From positions 103,785 through 167,784 of the forward strand of contig JAMXBD010002729.1 of the NCBI GenBank assembly GCA_024138025.1: a DNA stretch of 64,000 bases. Direction: 5' to 3'. This DNA is from Combretum micranthum. Lineage: Eukaryota > Streptophyta > Magnoliopsida > Myrtales > Combretaceae. This document shows positions 10,121 to 20,733 of the stretch, in pieces (positions within the stretch are counted from its first letter, which is position 1; every line of letters begins with the position of its first letter). The notes under the pieces were generated by a model. That model made no database searches. It saw only the letters and a program-made list of their open reading frames with translations, and had not been told where the DNA came from. The translations under genes and the position numbers were made by a program.

Positions 10121-11234
10121 AAATACATTCGTAGATTCAGAGATGGGTTTTAAAGAGCTCGAAACACCTAACCTCGAATGGAGGGATAAATCCATTCAAA
10201 CATATGATTTTCAATAGATCATATGTATTGCTTATTCACTTGGTTGATGCACTTCACATGCTTGTTTAATAACTTATTTGAATTTATTGATACAAGTACA
10301 TTAATCCAAGTATATTCTCACTAAGCTAGTTGAGCTTAATTACACCCTAATAGACTTTTTTTTTAAATAAGATCGATATCTCTTTTGCCCAGGGACTTCA
10401 TATACCCGAGTGGAATTATATTTTGGGAAGCTTTTGGGGGAAATCTTTTGAAAATCTTAGAATAGATTTCCTTTGAATTTTTTTTAGTTCTAGTATTGTT
10501 TCTTTATATGGAAGACTAACTTGATATTTTTTTCTTTAGAGATTTATCGAGGGAATACCCCTAAGATGATGTAAAGACCATATTCCTATAATGTTGAAGT
10601 TAGATATTTATCAAGATTTCTTGTATGCTATATTTACTATCTCGAACTACACATTCCACAGGAGTCTCCTATTGTTGTGATAGATATCTTATATATGGTT
10701 TTGAAGCTTTCACATGACTTTAAAAAGTCATTCTTAAGTTTTAATACCGTATGTGGCGGACTGTCATATCTAGGGTACCCTTTGGGGCGTGACAGATACA
10801 ACGGACAGGAAAAATATTTTGATAAAACCTTTAGATTCGTAAAAATAGAAGGATTTCAAAAATATCAGTTTATAATTTTTCAATGTCTAAAAATATCAAA
10901 TATAGCCTAATCACGTGTATTTTCTCTATCGGTATTGATTTGTCTTATCTACTATTCATAGTACTATTCTACACTAGTCATTATAATTCACCCTATTTCT
11001 ACTTTTCTATACTTATTCTTACACTATACCATATAATTTCTTACTTTTACTTTTTTTATACAACTTTAATCACATCATATGCTATAAATTATTACTTTCC
11101 ATTAACAAAATACAAACAAATCAAACCAACTCTCTTTCTCCCTCTTTCTCTTGCCATCGGCCATGTACAACCCATAAACACTTTATTTTTTTTTTAATTT
11201 TATTTAATTCACAAATTTTCCCTACACAAAACTC

Positions 11235-11242
11235 TATAAATA
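11235..11242 (+). promoter_or_regulatory. TATA box of L2
   Basis: TATAAATA sits in CTCTATAAATACCACATC, upstream of a CT-rich leader and a donor-like TTTAG|GTAAAA at 11403-11412. Confidence 0.6.
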
Positions 11243-11431
11243 CCACATCTTCCTCCATTTCTTTCACACACTCATTTACCTTACTAAAACTCTCTGAAAA
11301 TCACCTATTAACTTTTCTTCCTACAATCTCTTCTCATCTTCCCATATTTATACAATCCACATACTACCACAACCTCTCTTTTTCTATCTTCCATATTTCT
11401 AATTTAGGTAAAACTCTTACCTATACTTTCT

Positions 11432-11464
11432 TACCATGTCATATAACTTAACATGACCATGATG
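11432..11464 (+). other. Conserved hairpin of L2
   Basis: ACCATGTCATATAA pairs imperfectly with TTAACATGACCATGAT. It lies about 25 nt after the donor-like site, as in the other L copies. Confidence 0.5.
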
Positions 11465-12172
11465 TATGTTTCCTAAACATCTAAGTATTATGGAAGCTGT
11501 AAACCCTTGAAATTTCGGTTAATTTTAAGTTTAATCTTAGAATTAAAAGTCAACTGGAAACCCTGATAGTCAACAAAAGTCTAGTACAAACTCTAGAATT
11601 TAGATTCGGCATTCCCGTATTCTTTAGCCCCAGAAAATGAAGTTAAGTTAAGTAGTGATAATAGTTCGTAATAACATGAGGCAACGTAAAAATATCAGAT
11701 TCTCGAATTTCGAGTGTCTTTCGGACTCAATCGGGATCAATTCTCAAAAAGAATGTCTCAGAGTCGAATAGTAAAAATATTTTTATGACACCATTAGGAC
11801 CGATTTAATATAAGGATTTCAAAAATATCAGTTTCATAATTTTTCGGTAACTAAAAATAACAGATATCGTAATTATACGTGTATTTTCTTACTACCGATA
11901 TTTTACTAGTCACATCTACTTTACATTATACTATTCATTTATCTCTACTTTTTCTAACACCTACTCTTATAACTCCACATACCTATTATCTTTACTTTTT
12001 ATCTTTCACATAACTTTATATTACATCTACCTTACATATTATTACTTTAAATACACAAAATTACAAAAAAATAAATCTCTCCCTCTTTCTCCCATGCGTA
12101 GCCGGCGCCCCCCCTCCCTCTCTCCCCCAATTTTCTTTAATTAAATCACTCAATATTCACTCCCCATTTTCC

Positions 12173-12180
12173 TATAAATA
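12173..12180 (+). promoter_or_regulatory. TATA box of L4
   Basis: TATAAATA sits in CCTATAAATACCTTCC, before a CT-rich leader that ends at the donor-like TTTAG|GTAAG (12323-12331). Confidence 0.65.
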
Positions 12181-12353
12181 CCTTCCCTCCTCTTTCACTT
12201 CATTCATACATCTACTATCCATAAAATTACTCTCCAAAATTCTCTCCAAATCCTCTCTCAAACACACTCCCAAAACTCTCCCAAAATTTCTTCTCAAAAC
12301 CCTCTTCCACTATCATTCTTACTTTAGGTAAGAAATCTCCTCAAATCTTTCGT

Positions 12354-12384
12354 ACCATGTCATGTAACTTTACATGACCATGGT
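12354..12384 (+). other. Conserved hairpin of L4
   Basis: ACCATGTCATGTAA and TTACATGACCATGGT form an almost perfect inverted repeat around a three-base loop. This is the clearest version among the L copies. Confidence 0.6.
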
Positions 12385-13929
12385 GTGAGTTTCCTAAACT
12401 TAATGTTATGGAAGCTACACTATGTTCATGTATTGTTATTGTTCATGAATATATATTTACATATTTTTATGTTGTTATTTTATTTTGTTCATATTATTGT
12501 TGATATTATGTTAACCTCTTATATATATTTAACTAACTATAATTATGTACTTATATATAATCTTTAGAGCATATAAGCTCATTGTTATTTATTTATTTCT
12601 AAGTTATACAATTTATTTATTTATTTCATGTTGTTTTAAAACTAATCTCTAGTCTTAGACTTGTCCTCATCAAGTCAAAACAATCTTTTCTTTATTTCTT
12701 TTAGGACTAGTCTATTCGTAGTTCCGGGATACATTGATGAAGCTAAGATTCCCAATACTTGACATTTCTATTGACTTGCTTATTTTATTACTTATTATGT
12801 CTTCTTATGTATTCATAATTTCATGATTTCATATTCATGATCATGCATGAACATATTGATTTTTTTTTTTTTTCAACAAGATAAAGAAGGAAATGTTTTC
12901 TTAAATAGAAGTTTTTTTCCAAAATAAATGTTTCATGAAAGAAATGATTTCTAATAAAAACTTAGGAATCTATCTTAACTAATCTTTTCTAAAAATCTAG
13001 AGGAGTTCATCATAAATCTTAGTAACCAAAGAACATAGGAATTTTTAGACAATACATACATACATACACTTTACAAAGTCATAAAATGGAAAAGTATTCT
13101 TTAAAAATTAAAATTTCAAATTCTTGTTTAACAAAAGTTTTACTAAACTTTATTTTTCCATCAATACTTTAAAATAGACTAGTTTGAGAAATCATCAAAA
13201 TAAAATTTTTTTCTTTCATAAGAATAGAATGATCTTAAGGAACAAAATTAATGAACAACTTACGAAAACATTTTTTGGAAAGGTTAAAGAAAGTATAGAG
13301 TTTGATAGATTTTAACTACTTTCATAAAGTATTTATAAACTACCCTCCCAATCCCTAGAAAATAAGCCATAAGAAACTTAGAAAAGCAAAAATAATTTTT
13401 TTTTAAATCTAAGGAAATGGAATTAAGAAGGAGAAAATACTCATTTAAAATAACTTAAGAAATTTTCTAACAAGCTAAGTAGAAATTCTCAAAAGTTTTG
13501 CTTTTCCAAATTTTTAGTAGACTTTGCTTATACAAAAATTCATGGTTGAGACAACTTCATTAAATTCATGCATTTGATATGAGTCAATGAAAATATATAT
13601 ACATTTTAAGGGTTTTTCCAACCATTATAGTATCTATATCTTTGATACAAGATTTTGTTTTGCAAAATTCGTGGTGAATCAGATCACCACTATTTCAAAG
13701 ATCAAACGATATAGTTTGATGAAAATAGTTTTAGAAATGAATAGATCTTTTTGAATAGGTAGAAAATAGTATATTATATGCACAATTTTGAGTTAAAATG
13801 ACCAAGTTATGATCGTTTTGAGTTAGAAGTATCTTCTATATGAATTTTGACAATCTTATGACATAATTTTTTATAAGTATCATAGAATCAACAAGAAATA
13901 CTCATTATGGGTATTCTTCTTTATTAAGT

Positions 13930-13974
13930 GATCCCGAGGAGGAGTGTTCATACCCGAAGGATTATTTCGATTAG
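13930..13974 (+). other. Putative acidic mini-exon of L4
   Basis: The frame reads DPEEECSYPKDYFD and TAG, 14 codons plus stop. The acceptor-like AG is at 13926-13927 with one G fewer than in the other copies. The ATG of the other copies reads ATA at 14027-14029, but the donor-like GTGAGT is kept at 14035-14040. Confidence 0.45.
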
Positions 13975-14369
13975 TGGATCGATCGAACGACTAATCTATA
14001 AGAGAGAAGTATCGACATAGCCGAGTGAGTCTACTCCCCTTATTTTTCATGCTTATGTTTGTGCTTGTAAATTTAGTTGCATTAGATTTAAAGAACGATA
14101 AAATGGAAGATGTATGATAATATGTTAAAAGAATATTAAGTATATCGAAGCATGAAATGCTTGTAATAAATTGTATGTTTATTAGCATGTTGAAGTATCT
14201 GAAATTGGTTGATCACTTGTAAGAAATTAAAAATATAAGAGCTAGGCTTTAACAAAAAGTTGATACATGCACTTCATATGTTGAGTCATATTGCATTCGC
14301 TATTATACAATTGGTGGGATAAGTGTATGATAGTGGTGGTAGGCATAACCGACATATTATGTATGTGGC

Positions 14370-14452
14370 GAGTAGGAGCCGGTAAAAACTATATAAACTA
14401 ATGCTAGTAAGAGTCGGTAATAATTACATGTTTTTTATGATGAGCCGATAAG
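14370..14452. repeat. Short tandem array in L4
   Basis: Units at about 14370, 14404 and 14439 share GTAGGAGCCGGTAA, GTAAGAGTCGGTAA or GAGCCGATAA. The period is about 34 bp at the position of the other L arrays. Confidence 0.65.
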
Positions 14453-15614
14453 ATATATAAAAATGTTTTTAAAAGAAGTAGTGGTCGTAATGGGTCGAAA
14501 TACCTAACCTCGAATGAAGGGCGTAATTCATTCAATATATGATTCTTGGAAAATCACATATCTTGTATGCTCACGTGCTTATTGCATCTCATTTGCTTGT
14601 TTAATAAACTTGGTTGATATTTTGTTTCAAGTATGAATTTTGGGATTACACACACTAAGCCCTTAAGCTTACGCCCTTATAGATATTTGTACTTATAGGA
14701 GCACTTGTTTTTGTACCCGAGGTCTCCTCTTATTTGCGTAAGTTTTCTTTTGGGAGCTTTTGAAGGAAATCTACTTAAATGATTAAATTAGAATTCCTTT
14801 AAAATCTTTTGTTGTAGCATGAAATTATTATAAAGACTATTAGTTATTTCGATCCTTGGAATTTAGCGGGCATATGCCCCTAAGAATCATGTAATAGACC
14901 TTTGATTATTAATATTATGATCTATTTTATTTCTGGATTATTGTATATTCATTATTACTTGCTTAGACCACACTTCCCAAAAGTGTTTCATATTACTGTG
15001 TTAGACGCCTTACATATAATACCAAGACTTTCGCATGGCTAAGATAGTCATTCTTAAGTCTTGATATCATATGTGGCAGACTGCCATATTTAGGGTACCC
15101 TTCGGGGCGTGACAGAAGCAACACTATGTTTATGTTTTATTCTTAGTCATGAATAAATTTCATTTCATTATTATGTTGTTTTATTATTGTTATGTTGTTA
15201 CATGTTATTCTTATTGTTTTAATCTAACATCTACATATTAGTTGTAAGGACCCGCTATTACCCCTAGTTGAAATAAGCAATAGCAGTTCCCCAACCGCAT
15301 ATAATCTGCAGAATTACATGCAAGGTTGTCTTAAAAGGATTGTTTGATGAATTGTTCACCTAATCTTAAGGAATAAATCATTTTAACTAATAATTACTTA
15401 GTAGCTTTTCAAAACATATTGACATATATGTACACAACTTCAAACAAAGGCAGATCAAGCTAGATATATACATACATATATTACATCCACAGGCTTCTTA
15501 CAAGCCTTAATCAAAATAACAAAATATAAAGCTTAACAAAGCTTTACAAACATCCATTAACTAACTATCTAGTCTATTACAAAAAGAATGGTTCCGTCCA
15601 GTCCTGGTCAAACT

Positions 15615-15689
15615 CTAGTCCTCATATTGCTCCAAGAAGTCCTCAAAATCGGAGCCATAACCCATGCTCGCATAGGACTCGTCCAGGTC
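15615..15689 (-). other. Putative acidic terminal frame of X
   Basis: On the minus strand, TTTCAG|GTGAGAC is followed by 24 open codons ending in TAG at 15615-15617. The end reads GYGSDFEDFLEQYED. The text just upstream, GTACTGGGCC then GGCTCATTC, also precedes the K2 frame and in part the K1 frame. The acidic frame is out of phase with the acceptor by comparison with K1 and K2, and a TGA lies directly upstream. An indel is therefore likely, or the match is fortuitous. Confidence 0.35.
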
Positions 15690-16984
15690 TCACCTGAAAT
15701 TGTTAAAAGAATGAGCCAGAGGCCCAGTACACAGCAACGAATACAAAAGCGAGATGAAGCACACAGCTTAGTCTAAATGCATAGCTGCAACATCCATTCA
15801 ATTATTCTTTAATCTTTAATTAATCAATCAACACGGGAGTATTCAAACTCCGGACAACAGGGATCGCGAGGGGACCTGAGTAACACTCGGACGCTCAGGA
15901 GGTTGATATAAGTAGTTCGGGTACTCATACCGTCCTAGATATCGTTAAGTCAAAGAAAAGTAGCTTCCTCAGGGTTAATAGCCGTTACTTAGCTCTATTT
16001 ATACTCAGTCCATATCATAAAATATAGTTCACCCGTTCTCATAAACGTTTGAACTAAACTATGGTACTTCCTACCGAGTTCAAATAAATTTTCACGATCT
16101 ATACCCCCGTCGACTACCCGCCGTACCACTTAATGAAAGTCATCTCAAATGACAGGAGTGGCCTAAGCGCCTAGATCTACCGTGCTCAAACCGAGCAAGG
16201 TGCGCTCCCCGAACCAGATACCAACTTCCATCCCAAACTCATCAAACTATGAGGGGTCGCCGTTAGGTTCATACATGACCTGGCGTAGGAATTGGATTTT
16301 AACGGCATAAAGCACAAGCAACAATCACATTTAAGTTTTCTTATTATTATTTAGTTTATAAATGCCTATCCTAACAGAGACAAGCAGGTTACTGCGTACC
16401 TGTATTAGCTCGGAGTTAGTACGGAAGGCCGAGCGAGAATCAAATACTGTTCAACAGAATTATTACAATTTTACACTTAGTTCAAGCTCAATATCAACCA
16501 ATCTCATACATTATCATCCAAAGAAATTCAAATAAATCATCACAAGATTTTTAAAATAAGTAAAGGAAATCATATATAACATAACTAGTTTTAGCTTAAA
16601 TCTCATGAAATTCATTAATTTGTTAAATCATATAAATATATTTAAATCATGTTAAATTATATCATTTAATCATCATAGTACATCAATTATCATATATCTA
16701 TCTCATTTTAGATCAAATATATCCATTTGGTAAAGCAAATACCTATAAATCAATCAAAAACAAGTTTTTAACTTTATTTAGAAAATGTATCAGTTGGAAA
16801 GATGTAAAATTTAATCACTGATAAGTTTCGAATTTGTAAAAATTTAAAACATGAAAGTTGTAGATCTCTTTCTTATCTTTCCAACGCAACTTGAATCATC
16901 TCAATCGGAGATCAGATGAAAAGTTACGGCTGATATACGAAACATGTCAAATCTGAAAATTTAACTTTTCAATTGACACGACCA

Positions 16985-17205
16985 AAGGACAAGTCGTGTC
17001 TCCAAAATGTCGACCTGGCAATTTCACCACAGTCAACGACACGACTTGGGGACAGGCCATGTCTCCAAAATGTCAACCTGGCAATTTCACACACAGTCAA
17101 CGATACGACTTGGGGACAGGCCATGTCTCCAAAATGTCGACCTGGCAATTTCACCACAGTCAACGACACGACTTGGGACAGGCCATGTCTCCAAAATGTC
17201 ACTTA
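16985..17205. repeat. 63-bp tandem repeat in X
   Basis: The TGTCTCCAAAATGTC anchor recurs at 16997, 17060, 17124 and 17186, so the period is 62 to 64 bp with about 3.6 copies. Each unit carries GACAGGCCATGTC or a variant, which is close to palindromic. The array leaves long open frames on both strands, which I do not count as genes. Confidence 0.9.
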
Positions 17206-19539
17206 AAATTTCAAAGAAAAAAGCCTTTGACATGCTTTGTGACATGGCTTGTCACAAAAATGTCTTTTTGACAGCCCATGCTCTTTTGAAAAACGACTTT
17301 TGAAAACATTTTTAACTCAAACTTCAAACATCTTTCTTTTTTTTTTTAAACACATATACAACTTCAAACATGAATATACTTTACTTTCAACATATCAAAC
17401 ACTTCAAATCATTTAAACAACTCAAACACTTCAACACTTCCAATACTTCAAAACTCACTTTCAAACAAGTAAAACTAACCAATCTAGTCCTATTACACTT
17501 CATATAATATCCATACAACATGGTCACGAATTCATAAACAAAATATCATCAAGAACACATACAAGCATAAAAATGAAAAATAGAGAACACACTTACCACT
17601 TGGACTTCTATGCTCGATTTAAGGGTTCTAAAGCAACCTTTTGGTGATGGTTGATGTAGAAATTTACTTCTCAACCTAGGATCACCTTGGGAGGCTTTTT
17701 GAGAAGAAAAGAGGGTGTTAGGGCAAATTTGGGAGTGTTTGTGAATGAGGGCAGATTTTGGACGAATTTTTTTTTCTTTTTGATAAGGTTAGGTTATGTT
17801 TATCTTTTAGGCTTTAAGGCATAAAGAGAGAGGGCAGGTGGCATTGGAGATTAAAAGAGCTTTAATGAGACTTTAATGGTTTTGTTTTAAGGTTAATTAA
17901 TGACTTTGGCTTAAGCTAATCAAGAAGGCTTATTTGACTTTGTTTTGTTCTCTATTTCTGCTACGCTAAACACATTTCAACATGCATTTAATTCATTCTA
18001 AAACATTCAAAACTCATCCTAAGACTATTAATATTTTATAAAATAAACATATAATTAATCTAACATATCTAATTAATCCAACACAATCAATAACATATAA
18101 TTCATCAAAATTAAATTCACTATCACATATATATATATACAAAATTTTACTAACTCACTCATAAAATTAAAATTAGGAATTCACGGCTATTTCATTAGTA
18201 ACTATATTTATGTGTGTGTATATATATATATTTTAGAGCATATAAGCTCACTAACATAACCCTTATTTATTTATTTATAATTTGTAATTTATTTATTTAT
18301 TTCATGATTTTATATTAAGACTAGTCTTTCTAGTTTTAGACTTGTTTTCATCAAGTCAAAACAATTTTCTTATTTCTTTTTTTTTTTTACTTGCCTATGT
18401 CTAAGTCTAGAAGCCTTGAATCAAGCTAAGACTTTCAATACTTGATATTTATTAATTACTTATCTCTATATTTTCGATCTTCTTGATTAATTATTTTTGT
18501 CATGTTACTTAGTTATGAACGCATGTTATGCATGATCATGTTCAATGTTGTCTTAATAAAAAAAAAAAGTTCTTTCTTAAGTAAAAGAAAATAAGTTCAA
18601 CGTAGCTTAAAAATGTAATTTTATCACTTAGGAAAAGTTTTATTAAATTTTAGAAAATTTATATCAACAAAATGCTTTTCAAAGAATTTTTGACAAATGT
18701 CACCATAGATTTTAGTATTGTTAACATACAATGACTTTTCAAAAGTTAACCAAGAAATTCTTTACTCTTTTTAAACTACCATTAAAACCTTAATGTTGAT
18801 AATACTTTATTATGAGAAATATTCTTAAAAACTTGACTATAAAATCCTCACTAATCTTTTAACAAATACAAAGACCAACACAAGCATTTTAAAACAAGTT
18901 AAAATTAACTCATCAAGTAAAGTCTACTTAGGAAATAAAATTTGTAGATAACTTGAAAAGAATAAATTTTTTTGTATCTAAATTATCTTTTAAGAGTTCA
19001 GAAAAAATAAATTATATCACATATTTAATGACTAAAAAATATTTAGTTTTATTTCTAAACAACTTAAAATAATTTTGTCAACTTCACTTTTTCAACTAGT
19101 AAAACAAGTTGTTTTATGAAAAATCATTGATTAAGACAACATCATTAGAATCACGTGTCTAATATGAGTTGCATATGTATTAAAAGGATTTTTCAATCAT
19201 ATATAATTTATATGCTTGCTATGGGATTTTTTATTGATAAAAGTTTGGAAAAATTATGTTTTAAGGGCTAAGATTTTCGTGTCAATTTGGTACCATGTCA
19301 TTTTGAAACCCAAATGACCTTTTATGATAAAAAAATAACCTTAGAAATAGATAGATCTTTTCGAGTAGGTAAAAAACAATATATAATATGCGAAATTCCA
19401 AGTTAAAATAAACAAGTTATGCCATTTTAAGTTGGAATTTCACTGCATACATATTTTGACAAACTTAGTAAAATAGCATTTGCAAGTTTAAGTAGAACTT
19501 TTAATAAATACTCATTTTGGGTATTTCTCTTATTTATGC

Positions 19540-19584
19540 AATGAAGAGCCTAAGTTTCCATATCTAGAAGACTACTTCAACTAG
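19540..19584 (+). other. Putative acidic mini-exon of L2
   Basis: The frame reads NEEPKFPYLEDYFN and TAG, 14 codons plus stop. The acceptor-like AG of other copies is altered here. ATG at 19600-19602 is followed 8 nt on by GTGAGT at 19608-19613. Confidence 0.45.
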
Positions 19585-19778
19585 GAACTTTCTACTGCCA
19601 TGGCTGAGTGAGTTTATTTCTTATGTTTTGTACTTACATATTTGCTTGTAGAATAGAGGCACTAGATTTAGGAAAAGATAAAAACATGAAAGTGCATGTG
19701 CCTTACATATATGGTTGAAATTATGTTAAGTATATCGAGGAAGGAATTGTCAAATAATCATTGTACGATTAGTATAAG

Positions 19779-20725
19779 TAGGGCTATGCAAAAAAACCGA
19801 TCAAACCATGAACCGAACTGGATCGGACCGAACCAAATCGAATCAAAATTTCAATTCTTTTTTGAAATGGTTCGGTTCGCACTTCGCTAAAAAACAAACG
19901 GTTCGCACTTCGGTTCAAGACCATGAACCGAACCGTTTGTAAATTAAAAAAATTAAACATATTATTTTTACTCTTAATTGTTTTATTAATGATACATATC
20001 TAAGTCATAAATTTAAAAAAAAATTAACTTAAAAATATAATTGTTTTTAAAATTTATAAAAAAAATAATTATTTTTAATATTTATGGCATAGATATATGT
20101 TATTCATTAGAATAAAATTAGATTTTTCATAATATGTTTTAATTGTTATGTTGTTTACAAATAAGATAGATTTTAGATTTTAATCTTTAGTATTCTGACT
20201 CCTACATATTTCTTTTCCATTTGTCTTATTAATTAATCTACTTCTATTATTTATTTACTTATTAATTTATATAATTGGTAATATATTAGTTAAAAGTATA
20301 CAACGAATTAAATTTTATGTCTTATATTGGGATAAAGTCTAGTATACCATTATAGTTCAAGCTAATTGAAAGAAAAATGAAACTACTCACAATTATAATT
20401 TTATAATGAACGTATTCCTATCTTCTTATAAGTTTTGCATGCTTATTTGGTAAATGATTAACTTAAAATATTGTTATTTATATTTGTATTAATGATAAGA
20501 AATATGTAATTGAAGTTTTTCGATAAAATATATTATGATTTTATGAATTAAAATGGTTCGAACCGCAAACCAAACCATATTGAAGCGTTTTTTTCTTTTT
20601 GTTTGAAAAAATTACGAACCGAACCATATGGTTAGGTTTGAATTTAAAAGAAAATCGAACCGTAAAATATGGTGCAGTTCAGTTCAAGGTGCAAACCGAA
20701 CTGAACCATACCATACACACTCCTA
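19779..20725. mobile_element. Non-autonomous hAT-like element in L2
   Basis: The ends are TAGGGCTATGCA and, on the other strand, TAGGAGTGTGTA. They fit a TAGGGSTRTGYA terminal repeat. The flanks AGTATAAG (19771-19778) and AGTATAGG (20726-20733) agree at 7 of 8 bases, as expected for hAT. Both subterminal regions are crowded with AACCGAACC-like words in both orientations, while the middle is AT-rich. There is no transposase frame, so it is a non-autonomous copy of 947 bp. Confidence 0.78.
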
Positions 20726-20733
20726 AGTATAGG

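Larger units (their letters stand above)
6899..10794 (+). mobile_element. Solo LTR L3 inserted in L2
   Basis: It starts TGTAAACCCC and ends TTTGGGGCGTGACA, 3896 bp. The flanks are AGTAC (6894-6898) and GATAC (10795-10799). The same position in L8 reads GGTAC, so the original duplication was probably GGTAC with one G-to-A change on each side. It carries TATA (7545), donor-like AG|GTAAAA (7734), a hairpin (7761-7788), a TTTTTC microsatellite, an array of about 35 bp and a degraded acidic frame (9624-9668). No internal domain is present. Confidence 0.87.
11498..15114 (+). mobile_element. Solo LTR L4 inserted in L2
   Basis: It starts TGTAAACCCTTG and ends TTCGGGGCGTGACA, with perfect GAAGC duplications at 11493-11497 and 15115-15119. 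It is 3617 bp. Removing it rejoins the L2 text ATGGAAGC and AACACTATG, which L4 itself carries as ATGGAAGCTACACTATG. It contains TATA (12173), donor (12327), hairpin (12354-12384), an array of about 34 bp (14370-14452) and the acidic frame (13930-13974). No coding domains of a retroelement are present. Confidence 0.92.
15243..18194 (-). mobile_element. Solo LTR X (unrelated family) inserted in L2
   Basis: The unit starts TGTAAGGACCC and ends GGCTATTTCA on the + strand, with perfect TTAGT duplications at 15238-15242 and 18195-18199. It is 2952 bp. Minus orientation is inferred because a donor-like GTGGTAAGTGT (about 17590-17600), an acceptor-like TTTCAG|GT (about 15692-15699) and the acidic frame (15615-15689) all read on the minus strand. 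It holds a 63-bp tandem array at 16985-17205. No pol domain is seen, so a solo LTR is the simplest reading; a non-autonomous element is the alternative. Confidence 0.8.
6632..19778 (+). mobile_element. LTR L2, host of four later insertions, 3' end missing
   Basis: L2 starts TGTAAGCCCC after CAAAA in the chromovirus fragment. Its pieces are 6632-6898, 10800-11497, 15120-15242 and 18200-19778. In that order they give the normal L layout: start, TATA (11235), donor-like AG|GTAA (11407), hairpin (11432-11464), the GCATATAAGCTCAC block (18237), the AGATCT to AAGTTAT block (about 19349-19436) and the acidic frame (19540-19584). Homology stops at the hAT-like element. The GGGGCGTGACA end and the second CAAAA copy are not found, so about 0.7 to 0.8 kb of its 3' end is probably deleted. 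Confidence 0.8.

Noticed and set aside
16969..17303. Overlapping open frames of 77 to 98 codons on both strands
   Set aside because: They come from the 63-bp tandem repeat, whose length keeps all frames open. The peptides simply repeat and show no domain.
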